From the NCBI RefSeq assembly GCF_000769655.1, contig NZ_CP008887.1, positions 1,674,001 through 1,738,000 on the forward strand: a stretch of 64,000 bases of DNA, in the 5' to 3' direction. The notes beneath the pieces were generated by a model that made no database searches, was not told the DNA's origin, and was given only the letters and a program-made list of their open reading frames with translations. Source of the stretch: Thermococcus eurythermalis (GTDB lineage: Archaea; Methanobacteriota_B; Thermococci; Thermococcales; Thermococcaceae). Position 1 is the stretch's first letter. Every line of letters begins with the position of its first letter. Positions 25,449 through 34,508 of the stretch are shown in pieces. Both the position numbers and the translations under genes were made by a program.

Positions 25449-26159
25449 TCAAAGCTTTCGAGGCTCAAAAGAAAAAGTCAAACTCTCCCTGAGCTTTTTC
25501 ATGCACGAGCCGCAGAAGAACGCCGGCCGGGTGTCCCACAGGGCCATCGTGCCGGGGGAATTCATAACGCAGTAGCCGGAGCAGTGTTCAAGACCAAAGG
25601 CGTGGCCGACCTCGTGAAGGATACCCTTGAGCAGGCGCATCTTGAACGTTTCAAGCTCGCGGGAGAGGACGCGCCTCGCAAGGCGCTTGACGTCTTCATC
25701 AACGTGAGGGCTCTCAAGGGCACGCAGAGCCATCTTGAGGGCATCGGACTCGAAGGGCTTCATGGATAGCACCATTATCTTCCTGCCGAGTCTCTCGGTC
25801 TCGAACCCCAGAAAGCTTTCGTAGAAGTCCAGATACGGGTTTCGTGATGCGAGAGGGAAGCTTATCAGGCCGAGTATCTTGTTCATAACAAAGCCATTGT
25901 CCTTCTCCATCTCGACCTTGAGCCTGTAGTCGAGGAAGTCAATGAGAACTTCGAGGGGATAGAGCCTCACGGTCTCCTCTGGGGTCTTTACGCTGATAAG
26001 GTAGCCCGGCTCAAGAGTAAGGCTGTCGAGGTAGAGAAACCGTACTCCCAAGTCCCAGTCCCTGAGAAGTCTGTTGGCCTCGTCAACTACTTCGAACATA
26101 GCTTCCTTTAGGGTGTTTTCAAGGAAATTAGTGACGTATGTGAAGCCTATGAACTCCAT
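25449..26159 (-). CDS. amzA: Archaemetzincin metalloprotease
   Basis: A 236-residue zinc protease. The extended motif HEVGHAFGLEHCSGYCVMNSP begins near residue 182 (HExxHxxGxxHC, then C and the Met-turn) and is followed by FFCGSCMKKL, the extra CxxC zinc site that defines archaemetzincins. Natural substrates are unknown. Its promoter region (GCTTATAAATTCC on this strand) is divergent from the fluoride riboswitch promoter. Confidence 0.92.
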   Translation of the reverse strand: MEFIGFTYVTNFLENTLKEAMFEVVDEANRLLRDWDLGVRFLYLDSLTLEPGYLISVKTPEETVRLYPLEVLIDFLDYRLKVEMEKDNGFVMNKILGLISFPLASRNPYLDFYESFLGFETERLGRKIMVLSMKPFESDALKMALRALESPHVDEDVKRLARRVLSRELETFKMRLLKGILHEVGHAFGLEHCSGYCVMNSPGTMALWDTRPAFFCGSCMKKLRESLTFSFEPRKL

Positions 26160-26228
26160 GTTTTACCCTCTCTCAAGTGTAGTGAGTGCGGAATTTATAA
26201 GCGTTCTTTTAGGAGGGCAACCGAGAGG

Positions 26229-26237
26229 TTTTTAAAT
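26229..26237 (+). promoter_or_regulatory. TATA box of the fluoride riboswitch transcript
   Basis: TTTTTAAAT centred at 26233. The archaeal spacing of about 25 bases puts the transcription start at about 26258, exactly where the aptamer begins (GGGCGATGG from 26259). That agreement supports both calls. Confidence 0.65.
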
Positions 26238-26258
26238 CCCTTCCCAAAATGGAGCCCT

Positions 26259-26318
26259 GGGCGATGGCGTCCGCCCGGGGCTTCGAGCCCGAACCGCCCG
26301 AAAGGGCTGATGACGCCT
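26259..26318 (+). ncRNA. Fluoride riboswitch (crcB RNA)
   Basis: The stretch fits the fluoride aptamer closely. Hairpin 1 is GGGCG (26259-26263) with CGCCC (26272-26276). Hairpin 2 is GCCC-GAAA-GGGC (26296-26306) preceded by GAACC and followed by the conserved CTGATG. The pseudoknot is GGCGTC (26266-26271) with GACGCC (26312-26317), a perfect six pairs. It differs from the well-known bacterial aptamer by an inserted hairpin GGGC-TTCGA-GCCC (26278-26290) between hairpins 1 and 2. The downstream stretch CTCCGCTAAAAGC (26322-26334) can pair with the GGGAGG ribosome site at 26337-26342, so control of translation is likely. The next gene but one is crcB, the fluoride exporter. Confidence 0.9.
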
Positions 26319-26349
26319 GTTCTCCGCTAAAAGCTTGGGAGGCGGTAGA

Positions 26350-27216
26350 ATGGGCTCGAAGCTTCGCAGACTTGGACGTTACGTTAACGTCAATGCCGTC
26401 TTACGCTACGTTGAGGAGAGACGGCACGAGGACGGTGGGTACTGCTTCGTGAGCGTACTCAGTGACACCAACGTGAACGACACCTACTACGCGGTCAAAA
26501 TCTACAAGCTCCTCGGTCTAGAGTTCCCCAAACCTGAGAAAACGATTGAGTTCCTGGCCAGCGCAATTCAGCCGCAGACGGCCGTGGTTGCGATAGCGAT
26601 GGCCCTCGAAGGCCTCGCCCTGCTTGGGGCAAAGGACACAGCGAGGGAGAAGACTGAGATAGTCTTCACCAAGTACAATCCTTCAGAAGGCAAGTTCGCC
26701 GTTGGGCTGGGTGGAAGCGAGGAGTTCGGGACGGCAACGCCCCTCGAAGCCACCTACTGGGTCACTAAGGCTTTTGATGCAGTTGGCTTGAAGTTCAACC
26801 CAGATGAGAGAGATGCCATAAGGGAGTTCGTGATGAAGTTCCGCAACGGAAACGGCTACGGCGTCAAGCAACCAACGACGACGATGACATACCAGGCGCT
26901 CTTCACCCTCTATATCCTCGGCTACCGGCCGCCCAAGAGCCCACACTTCAGGAACTGCGAGCTCTGCGGTGACTGGGGCGGCTTCACCGAGGTGCCCTAC
27001 AGCCTTCCCCCGTACCTTGAGCCAACCTTCTACGCTACAAGGGGACTGGAGCTTCAGGACGAAACGCCAACCTGCCCAAGAAGGCACGTCTGGTTCATAC
27101 GCCAGCTTTGGAACTCCAACGGCGGCTTCAGGAGGAGCCTTGAGCTCGGAATATCCAACTTTCAGAACACCTACCGCGCATTGGCAGTGGTTGACTTCAT
27201 GAGCAGGTTCGTGTGA
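26350..27216 (+). CDS. Prenyltransferase/squalene-oxidase-repeat-like protein under a fluoride riboswitch
   Basis: A 288-residue protein with repeated helix pairs and G-G-F/Y turns typical of the alpha/alpha toroid of protein prenyltransferase beta subunits and terpene cyclases: EDGGYCFV with NDTYYAVKIYKLLG near the start, EATYWVTKAFDAVGL in the middle, NGYGV, WGGF, and NSNGGFRRSLELG with NTYRALAVVDF at the end. A CELCGDWGGF segment and CPRRH could bind metal. No DxDD cyclase motif is seen. ATG 26350 has GGGAGG seven bases upstream, immediately after the aptamer. Its function in fluoride response is unknown; it may be a helical scaffold rather than an enzyme. Confidence 0.7.
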   Translation: MGSKLRRLGRYVNVNAVLRYVEERRHEDGGYCFVSVLSDTNVNDTYYAVKIYKLLGLEFPKPEKTIEFLASAIQPQTAVVAIAMALEGLALLGAKDTAREKTEIVFTKYNPSEGKFAVGLGGSEEFGTATPLEATYWVTKAFDAVGLKFNPDERDAIREFVMKFRNGNGYGVKQPTTTMTYQALFTLYILGYRPPKSPHFRNCELCGDWGGFTEVPYSLPPYLEPTFYATRGLELQDETPTCPRRHVWFIRQLWNSNGGFRRSLELGISNFQNTYRALAVVDFMSRFV

Positions 27217-27356
27217 GGAGAACTGCCCTACCCACTCAGGAGAAATAAGACCAAAGTAAAAACCCGCGATGAAACCCAAAAATTTAAATGTTCCATCTTC
27301 GCTGGAGATGAGAGTCTTCTCAAAAGAGCGAGATAAGCAAAAGGAGAGGTGAGACA

Positions 27357-28113
<757 letters not shown>

Positions 28114-28153
28114 AGACATAACCTAAAGATTAATAAGACTGCTAGACTATTAC

Positions 28154-28177
28154 ATGACATACTAAATGACATACTAA
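28154..28177 (+). repeat. Perfect 12-bp tandem repeat at a promoter
   Basis: ATGACATACTAA occurs twice head to tail, followed by ATGTAAGC, a partial third copy. A TATA-like AGATTAATAAG lies about 25 bases upstream, so the repeat covers the expected transcription start of the gene at 28207. It could be a binding site for a regulator or a slipped duplication. Confidence 0.6.
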
Positions 28178-28206
28178 ATGTAAGCTGTACATGTGGGGGG
28201 TCAAAT

Positions 28207-28725
28207 ATGGTGTTACTGGAGTTCGAAGTACCCCTAAAAAGACTCAACGACGTCATGGACGTCATAGTTAGAGAGGACTCCAAGCTCCAGAGAGTTTACT
28301 ACCGCGAGGACACGAACAGCGTTATTATACGGACGGTGGTCTCAAAGAGCGCCCTCCAGGTGTTCCTCCTCAAGCTCGCCGCAGTCGTTGATGTCCCCGT
28401 TGAGGTTACAATAGTCGATGAGAGGGAAGTCGGCAAGGCAATTCACGAGGCCTTCCTTGTCAGGGTGGATGTTGCAGAGAAGTCCTACCCCGTCGCCATA
28501 CTGCTCCTGTACAACATCAGCAAGTTCTATCCGGACACCCTGATAGTGGGCACCTCCGCAGACGCTCCCCGCGAGCTTATAGACGCAGTCCTCAACCTGA
28601 CGATTGGTAAAATCAACCTTCTCAAAGCAGAGAAGGTCAGGAGCTCAATAATCGAGGACGGGCTTTTCGTCCAGTTCAGAACCAGCGTGGCAAACGCCTC
28701 TACTAATGGTGTTGTCTTTGTGTGA
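28207..28725 (+). CDS. Hypothetical protein, 172 residues
   Basis: A soluble protein of mixed alpha/beta character with many valines and no recognised motif. The first part (1-45) reads like a ferredoxin-like beta-alpha-beta unit, VLLEFEVPLKRLNDVMDVIV then SVIIRTVVSKSALQVFL. A later segment, YPDTLIVGTSADAPRELIDA, could be part of a Rossmann-like half. GGGGGGTCAAAT precedes the ATG. It lies between DUF190 and coaBC but both neighbours appear to have their own promoters. Confidence 0.7.
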   Translation: MVLLEFEVPLKRLNDVMDVIVREDSKLQRVYYREDTNSVIIRTVVSKSALQVFLLKLAAVVDVPVEVTIVDEREVGKAIHEAFLVRVDVAEKSYPVAILLLYNISKFYPDTLIVGTSADAPRELIDAVLNLTIGKINLLKAEKVRSSIIEDGLFVQFRTSVANASTNGVVFV

Positions 28726-28776
28726 CACAGTCAGAAGTTTCTTAACTTCCCCTCCCAACCTTTTCTGGTGGTCGTG

Positions 28777-29988
28777 ATGCTTCACCACGTCAAACTTATC
28801 CACGCAACGAAGAGCAGGAAGCTCGTCGGTAAGAAAATAGTCCTCGCTATTCCAGGAAGCATAGCGGCAGTGGAGTGCGTCAAGCTCGCTAGGGAGCTGA
28901 TAAGGCACGGCGCCGAGGTTCACGCGGTCATGAGCGAGAACGCCCAGAAGATAATCCATCCCTACGCGATGGAGTTCGCTACGGGGAACCCGGTAGTGAC
29001 GGAAATCACGGGCTTCATCGAGCACGTTGAACTGGCTGGAGAACACGAGAACAAGGCAGACCTGGTACTCGTCTGTCCAGCAACGGCCAACACGATAGGG
29101 AAGATTGCCAACGGCATAGATGACACGCCGGTTACGACCGTTGTAACGACGGCTTTCGCCCACACACCCATTATGATTGCCCCAGCAATGCACTCCACAA
29201 TGTACCAGCACCCGATAGTCGTTGAGAACATTGAGAAGCTTAAGAAACTTGGTGTAGAGTTCATAGGGCCAAGATTTGAGGAGGGCAAGGCGAAGGTCGC
29301 TTCAATAGACGAGATAGTCTACCGCGTTATCCGGAAGCTCCACCCCAAGACCTTGGAGGGTAAGCGCGTCCTCGTGACTGCGGGTGCAACGAGGGAGTAC
29401 ATAGACCCGATCCGCTACATAACCAACTCGAGCAGCGGGAAGATGGGCGTTGCCATCGCCGAAGAGGCAGACTTCAGGGGGGCCGAGGTAACGCTCATCA
29501 AGACGAAGGGAAGCGTTCCCAGCTTCGTGGAGAACCAGATTGAGGTTGAGACCGTCGAGGAGATGCTCCATGCTATAGAGGACGAGTTGAAGAGCAAGAA
29601 GTACGACATCGTTGTCCTAGCCGCGGCGGTGAGCGACTTCCGTGTCAAGAACAAGGCGGACAAGAAAATCAAGAGCGGAAAAGAACTAACCCTTGAGCTC
29701 GAACCCACGCCGAAGATAATAGACCGCGTCAAGGAACTCCAGCCAGATGTCTTCCTCGTTGGGTTCAAGGCGGAGACGGGCCTCAGCGAGGACGAGCTCA
29801 TAGGGGCCGCGAGGAAGCAGATGGAGAGGGCGGGAAGCGACCTGGTGGTGGCCAACACGCTAAAGGCCTTCGGAAGCGACGAGAACGAGGTCGTACTCGT
29901 GGGTAGGGACTTTACGAAGAAACTGCCCAAGATGAACAAGCGCGAGCTCGCCGAGAGGCTCTGGGAAGAAATCGAGAAGCTTCTTTAG
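28777..29988 (+). CDS. coaBC: Bifunctional phosphopantothenoylcysteine decarboxylase / phosphopantothenate--cysteine ligase
   Basis: A 403-residue fusion acting in coenzyme A synthesis. The N-terminal CoaC flavoprotein half has AIPGSIAAVECVKLAREL, the catalytic His in the AFAHTPIMIAPAMHSTMY region (partly quoted), and PATANTIGKIANGI. The C-terminal CoaB half has LVTAGATREYIDPIRYITN and SSSGKMGVAIAEEA, then AAVSDFRVK, and ends in the nucleotide-binding ANTLKAFGSDENEV. Archaeal CoaB uses phosphopantothenate made by the archaeal PoK/PPS route, not encoded here. ATG 28777 is preceded by GGTGGTCGTG. Confidence 0.93.
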   Translation: MLHHVKLIHATKSRKLVGKKIVLAIPGSIAAVECVKLARELIRHGAEVHAVMSENAQKIIHPYAMEFATGNPVVTEITGFIEHVELAGEHENKADLVLVCPATANTIGKIANGIDDTPVTTVVTTAFAHTPIMIAPAMHSTMYQHPIVVENIEKLKKLGVEFIGPRFEEGKAKVASIDEIVYRVIRKLHPKTLEGKRVLVTAGATREYIDPIRYITNSSSGKMGVAIAEEADFRGAEVTLIKTKGSVPSFVENQIEVETVEEMLHAIEDELKSKKYDIVVLAAAVSDFRVKNKADKKIKSGKELTLELEPTPKIIDRVKELQPDVFLVGFKAETGLSEDELIGAARKQMERAGSDLVVANTLKAFGSDENEVVLVGRDFTKKLPKMNKRELAERLWEEIEKLL

Positions 29989-30030
29989 CATTTCTGTTTT
30001 TGCAATCTCTCTTTGCTCAACGTTATTCCC

Positions 30031-30056
30031 AACCTTTTGTTTCAAACCAAAAGGTT
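30031..30056. promoter_or_regulatory. Perfect inverted repeat with a SurR-like core
   Basis: AACCTTTTG (30031-30039) and CAAAAGGTT (30048-30056) are perfect inverted arms of nine bases with an eight-base loop. The middle contains GTTTCAAAC, which fits the GTT-N3-AAC core described for the Thermococcales redox regulator SurR. It lies immediately before a TATA-like TTCATAATTG of the downstream racemase gene. It may instead act as a coaBC terminator hairpin. Confidence 0.45.
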
Positions 30057-30094
30057 CATAATTGCATTGCGTCTACTTTTCCCGGTGGTTCGCC

Positions 30095-30775
30095 ATGAAA
30101 AAGATAGGCCTCATAGGTGGAACGACGCCGGAATCAACCTGTTACTACTACCGGAACTACATCAGGCTGAGCAGAGAAAAGTTCGGGCCGTTTACGTTTC
30201 CGGAGCTGATAATCTACTCGATAAACTTTGATGAGTTCAAAAACAACCCGCGTGGCTGGGAGGGGCGGAAAGAGATACTGATCAAGGCCGCGAAGGCCCT
30301 TGAGAAGGCTGGAGCTGAGATAATAGCCTTGACCGCTAACACCCCCCACATCGTCTTCCCGGAGGTTCAGAAAGCCGTCAATGTGCCAATGGTGAGCATA
30401 ATCGACGCCCTCATAGAGGAGATGAAAAGGAGGGGCGTCAAGAAGGTTCTCCTCCTCGGGACGAAGACGACGATGACGGCGGACTTCTACAAGAACGCCC
30501 TCCGCGAGGCGGGCTTTGAGGTAATAACCCCCAACGAAGAAGAGATTGACGAAATAGACAGGATAATCTTCGAGGAGCTGGCCTTTGAGAACCTCAAGAG
30601 CAAATCATATCTAATCAATCTTGTTAAGAGGTACGCACAAGAAAAGGGCGTTGAGGGGGTCATCCTCGGCTGCACCGAGCTCCCGCTGGCCATAAAGCAG
30701 GGCGACGTGCCGGTCGAGGTCTTTGACACGGCTGAAATCCACATGAGGGAGCTCATCGAGCTCGCGGCCGAGTGA
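30095..30775 (+). CDS. Aspartate/glutamate racemase family protein with Thr in the first catalytic position
   Basis: A 226-residue homologue of the racemase at 19478. IGLIGGTTPESTCYYYR begins the first domain. The second-half catalytic cysteine is present (Cys193 in LGCTELPLA), but the first-half residue is Thr80 in ALTANTPH instead of Cys. An E. coli L-aspartate/glutamate-specific racemase (YgeA) shows the same Thr/Cys pair, so one-directional racemisation of L-amino acids is possible. ATG 30095 follows GGTGGTTCG. Its 3' end overlaps the convergent carbamoyltransferase by 23 bases. Confidence 0.85.
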   Translation: MKKIGLIGGTTPESTCYYYRNYIRLSREKFGPFTFPELIIYSINFDEFKNNPRGWEGRKEILIKAAKALEKAGAEIIALTANTPHIVFPEVQKAVNVPMVSIIDALIEEMKRRGVKKVLLLGTKTTMTADFYKNALREAGFEVITPNEEEIDEIDRIIFEELAFENLKSKSYLINLVKRYAQEKGVEGVILGCTELPLAIKQGDVPVEVFDTAEIHMRELIELAAE

Positions 30776-32408
30776 TTTCATTCTTTTTCCACACTGCAAA
30801 CCCTTCGACCACAAGGACGTCCAACCCGGCGTTTCTGAACGTCTTCAGCGCGTCCTCCGGCGAGCATACTATCGGCTCGCCGTGCATGTTGAAGCTCGTG
30901 TTCAGGATTGCTCCAAGGCCAGTCTTTCTCTCGAAGGCCTTGATGACTTCGTAGTAGCTTGGGTTTATCTCCTTCCTTACCGCCTGTGGCCTCGTCGTGC
31001 CGTCAACGTGCACAACCGCAGGAGCAAGCTCCCTGAAGACATCGCTGGCAGTGTAGCTCATCGTCATGAACTCGTTCGGCTTCCCCCCGAGGTCTTCGAG
31101 GTACTCCTCAGCCCTCTCCCAGAGCATTGACGGTGCAAAGGGCTGGAAGACGTCCCTCTTGAGCGCTAAATTGAGCCTCTCCTTGACGCCCTCGTCAGAG
31201 GGGTCTGCGAGGATTGAGCGGTTGCCTAAAGCCCTCGGCCCGAACTCCATCGCCTCCTGGAAGAAGCCTACGAGCTTCCCTTCGGCAAGGGCGTCAGCGA
31301 CGAACTTCTCATCTACCTCCTCGAATTCAAGGCCTTCTTTTCTCAGGAAGTCCTCGACATAGGCCTCATCGTAGGAGGGACCTATATAGACGTGCTCAAG
31401 CTTGAATGGCTTCCATCCGCCGTCGAGCCTCTCAAGCTGGGCTTTCACAAATGCCGCCGCACCGAAGGCCAGCCCCCCGTCGTCCATAGCCGGAAAGACC
31501 CAGAGGTTGTCGTCCCCAACGATGTTCCTCAGTACGGCGTTGGCCTTGACGTTCTGGGCAACACCGCCGGCGTAGGTCAGGGGAAAACCTTTCGATTTGA
31601 GCTTCATGCCCAGCTCCTCGATGAGCTTCTCAAGGTGCGCCTGGGAGCTCGCGGCTATCTCGATGGCCTTCCTCTGGAGCTCGCCGTCAAGCTTTCCGCG
31701 CTTCATCTGGTTCGCAATCTCCTTTGCCTGGGAGAATGGATAGCCAAAGAAATCCGCCAGTTTTCTTGTCGCTTCAACGCCGATGACCTTCAGGTGGTTT
31801 TCAAAGCTCAGCCCGTTGAGCTCTATTATCGCGCTCAGGTCGTAGGTGGGTCTTCCATATGCCGCTAAGCTCATGACCTTGCCCTCGTGGCGCATCGGCC
31901 TGAAGCCCAAAAGCTCTGTCACAGAGGCGTAAAAGTCGCCGAGGGAGTCAATGTAGGTGCTCTGGGCTATCCGTATCATCTCCCCGTCCCTTGCAACGTA
32001 GATTGACGAACTCAGGCCGTCCCCTGCTGCGTCTATGCTCAGGGCCAGGGCCTCGCGCCAGCCGGAGGTATAGTAGGCGCCAGCGGAGTGGGCGAGGTGG
32101 TGCTCCACGAAAAGCACCTTCCTCTTGAATTCCGGCCCAAAGATCCCCTTCAGCCCCGCCTCAAGCTCCAGAAGCCGTGACTGCTTCCTGAAAATCCCCG
32201 CGACAGCTATCACATCAACGTCCTCGGGGCTGGCACCGGCCATGTTGAGAACCGCCTTGATGCTGAGCTCGGGGAAGCCCCTGTACTTCTTAACCCTGTT
32301 GAGGCGCTCCTCGTTGACCGCGAAAATCCTTTCGCCGTCTATCAGCACCGCTCCCGCGTCGTGGCCGTCGTGGACTCCGAGTATCATGGTGGCGTGTTTG
32401 ACGTTCAT
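30753..32408 (-). CDS. NodU/CmcH-type carbamoyltransferase
   Basis: A 551-residue O-carbamoyltransferase of the NodU/TobZ family, related to the YrdC/Kae1-like domains. The N-terminal ASKHA-like domain has LGVHDGHDAGAVLIDGE, HHLAHSAGAYYTSG with metal-binding histidines, and SIDAAGDGLSSSIYV; the C-terminal domain has GFFQEAMEFGPRALGNRSILAD (in part) and NTSFNMHGEPIVCSPEDAL. It transfers carbamoyl from carbamoyl phosphate to a sugar or other hydroxyl; the acceptor is unknown. ATG 32408 with TATA GTTTTTAAAC 30 bases upstream; ATG 32387 is the alternative. No nodulation or antibiotic genes lie nearby. Confidence 0.9.
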   Translation of the reverse strand: MNVKHATMILGVHDGHDAGAVLIDGERIFAVNEERLNRVKKYRGFPELSIKAVLNMAGASPEDVDVIAVAGIFRKQSRLLELEAGLKGIFGPEFKRKVLFVEHHLAHSAGAYYTSGWREALALSIDAAGDGLSSSIYVARDGEMIRIAQSTYIDSLGDFYASVTELLGFRPMRHEGKVMSLAAYGRPTYDLSAIIELNGLSFENHLKVIGVEATRKLADFFGYPFSQAKEIANQMKRGKLDGELQRKAIEIAASSQAHLEKLIEELGMKLKSKGFPLTYAGGVAQNVKANAVLRNIVGDDNLWVFPAMDDGGLAFGAAAFVKAQLERLDGGWKPFKLEHVYIGPSYDEAYVEDFLRKEGLEFEEVDEKFVADALAEGKLVGFFQEAMEFGPRALGNRSILADPSDEGVKERLNLALKRDVFQPFAPSMLWERAEEYLEDLGGKPNEFMTMSYTASDVFRELAPAVVHVDGTTRPQAVRKEINPSYYEVIKAFERKTGLGAILNTSFNMHGEPIVCSPEDALKTFRNAGLDVLVVEGFAVWKKNEITRPRAR

Positions 32409-32479
32409 TTTTTAAACGTTGGGGCGAAGGGAAGAGTTTAAAAACAACCCAATGGACACATTTAGCGGAGGTGAAGACT

Positions 32480-32884
32480 ATGAAAAAGGTCGCAGCATTC
32501 TTTGCCGTCCTGATGGTGATGCTGGTCCCGCTCTCCGGGGCGGTGGCCGCGGAGGACGTCCAAGAACAAAAGAACAGCATGAACAGTGTGATATGGCAGG
32601 CCAAGCTCTGGTACTACCTCTATATCGGAAGCGAGTCAAAGCTCCAGGAACTCCACGAGAAGAGCGTCAGCGCGGGCGTTGACGATGCCGTTATTCAGAA
32701 GGCCATGGAGCTCTACGAGAACGCCAGCGCCGAATACGAGACCGCCATGTCCTACGGTAACCCCCTCCAGTCCAAGACCATGGCCTGGCTCCCGTTCATC
32801 GTTCACATGAGGCAGGCCGTCATAACCCTCCGGGACGCCGTCTCCCTGCTTGAAAACGCCCTCACCGAAGCTCAGAGCGCCTGA
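32480..32884 (+). CDS. Small secreted helical protein
   Basis: A 134-residue protein with a signal peptide (MKKVAAFFAVLMVMLVPLSG, cleavage likely after AVAA) and an almost all-helical mature part rich in Ala, Glu and Tyr. The ELYENASAEYETAMSYG segment recalls the helical repeats of the secreted proteins at 38066 and 40295. GGAGGTGAAGACT precedes ATG 32480. It stands alone between two oppositely oriented genes. Function unknown. Confidence 0.7.
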   Translation: MKKVAAFFAVLMVMLVPLSGAVAAEDVQEQKNSMNSVIWQAKLWYYLYIGSESKLQELHEKSVSAGVDDAVIQKAMELYENASAEYETAMSYGNPLQSKTMAWLPFIVHMRQAVITLRDAVSLLENALTEAQSA

Positions 32885-32939
32885 GCTCTATCTTTTCTCT
32901 TTTCATAGTGCAAAGCGGAAAGAAAAGGAAGAAGTTTGC

Positions 32940-34391
32940 TCAGTAAGTCCTGGCAAAGCGTGCTATGAACTTGGCCTCCCTACCGCAGACCGGGCACTTC
33001 TTGCCTTCGATGCCTTCCCTGGCTTTCTCCTCAGGGTAGGGCGTTCCGAGCATCTTGGCGTCGAGTTCCTCCTCCATTTTAAGCCCGCACTCCTCGTCAC
33101 CGCACCAGGGAATCTCGACTATACCGCGCCTGTCCTCGAAGACTGCCTTGGCTTCCTCAATCGTGTCAACGCGCTTGATGTGGCTCTCAAGGAACCCCTT
33201 GGCGCGGTTGTAAAGGTTCTCGTGAATCGCGTCGAGGGTCTTCTTCACCTCCTCGACTATAGCGTCGCGCTCGACGGGAATCTTTTCAAAGGTGTCACGC
33301 CTGGCAAGGACTGCCTTTCTGCCCTCGACGTCCCTCGGGCCGACCTCTATTCTCAGGGGAACGCCCTTCAGCTCCCAGTCGTAGTACTTCCTGCCCGGCC
33401 TTATGTCGCGCTCGTCAACGTGGACACGGAAGCCAGCCTTCCTCAGCTCCTCCGCTATCTCCCTCGCGTAGGCGAAGACGTCAACGCTCGCATCTTTCTT
33501 CGGAATGGGTACGATAACGACCTGAATCGGAGCTATCGTCGGCGGGAGAACCATTCCGCTGTCGTCGCCGTGAACCGCTATAACTGCCGCGAGAAGCCTT
33601 TCGCTCATTCCGAAGGTCGTCTGGTGCACAAATTCGTGGTCGCCCGTCTCGGTCTCGTACTGGATGTTGTAGGCTTTGGCGAAGTTCTGCTTGTAGTTGT
33701 GCATCGTGCCAATCTGGAGCGTCCTCCCGTCGGGCATCATTATTTCCGCTCCCAGTGAGTAGAAAGCTCCGGGGAACTTGTCCCAATCGGGCCTCTTTGA
33801 GATGATGTAGGGCAAAGCAAGGAACTTCGCGAGGCGGTCGAATATCTCGAGGTCCTCCTTTATCTGCCTCTCGGCGTCCTCGAAGTCAACGTGAGCTGTA
33901 TGCGCCTCGAAGAACCTGCTGATTTCCCTAACGCGGATGAGGGGCCTCGTGTGCTTGGTCTCGTAGCGGTAGACGTTGACTATCTGGTAGACCTTGAAGG
34001 GCAAATCCGCGTGGGAGCGAATCCAGAGGGAGAACATCGAGTACATCGCGGTTTCGCTCGTCGGGCGGAGGATGAGCCTCACGTCGAGCGGGTCGAGGCC
34101 CGCATGAGTTACCCAGTAGACCTCGTCCTCAAAGCCCTTTATGTGTTCGGCCTCCTTCTGGAACTCGGTTTCAGGGATGAGCGCTGGAAACAGAACCTCC
34201 TCATGGCCGGTTCTGTTCATCTCGGCCCTTATGAAGGCCTCGATGTTGCGCATGATTTTCAGCCCGTACGGAAGCCAGACGTTCATTCCCTTGACGGGGT
34301 AGCGCTTGTCAATAATTCCGGCGGTCTCAAGGAGCTCGTTGTACCACTCGCTGAACTCGTTGCTCCACCTCTCACGCTTTACCTTCCCCAT
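32940..34391 (-). CDS. proS: Prolyl-tRNA synthetase (archaeal/eukaryotic type)
   Basis: A 483-residue class II synthetase for tRNA-Pro. Motif 2 ([19 protein letters not shown]) and the motif 3 region around [20 protein letters not shown] are clear. It lacks the bacterial editing insertion and has the C-terminal zinc domain with CGDEECG and CPVCG, ending in a Tyr, as in archaeal and eukaryal ProS. ATG 34391 ([13 protein letters not shown]) has GGTGGTG upstream and is preferred over GTG 34400. Confidence 0.96.
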   Translation of the reverse strand: MGKVKRERWSNEFSEWYNELLETAGIIDKRYPVKGMNVWLPYGLKIMRNIEAFIRAEMNRTGHEEVLFPALIPETEFQKEAEHIKGFEDEVYWVTHAGLDPLDVRLILRPTSETAMYSMFSLWIRSHADLPFKVYQIVNVYRYETKHTRPLIRVREISRFFEAHTAHVDFEDAERQIKEDLEIFDRLAKFLALPYIISKRPDWDKFPGAFYSLGAEIMMPDGRTLQIGTMHNYKQNFAKAYNIQYETETGDHEFVHQTTFGMSERLLAAVIAVHGDDSGMVLPPTIAPIQVVIVPIPKKDASVDVFAYAREIAEELRKAGFRVHVDERDIRPGRKYYDWELKGVPLRIEVGPRDVEGRKAVLARRDTFEKIPVERDAIVEEVKKTLDAIHENLYNRAKGFLESHIKRVDTIEEAKAVFEDRRGIVEIPWCGDEECGLKMEEELDAKMLGTPYPEEKAREGIEGKKCPVCGREAKFIARFARTY

Positions 34392-34508
34392 CTGCACCAC
34401 CTAAAGGGAGAACTGGAAGGAGTTTTTAAGCTTTCTCAGGTGAGATTTGCCACTTCATCAGGAGAAACCTTATTAGGTTCGTTTCGATATGGGTCTTAAG
34501 GTGATAGC

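Noticed and set aside
26249-26452. 67-codon frame across the riboswitch
   Set aside because: It runs through the structured aptamer, has no ribosome site and overlaps the real gene in another frame.
27298-27356. Possible second fluoride aptamer before crcB (GGAGATGAGAG)
   Set aside because: Only the first few bases resemble the aptamer. The second hairpin, CTGATG strand and pseudoknot partner are missing.
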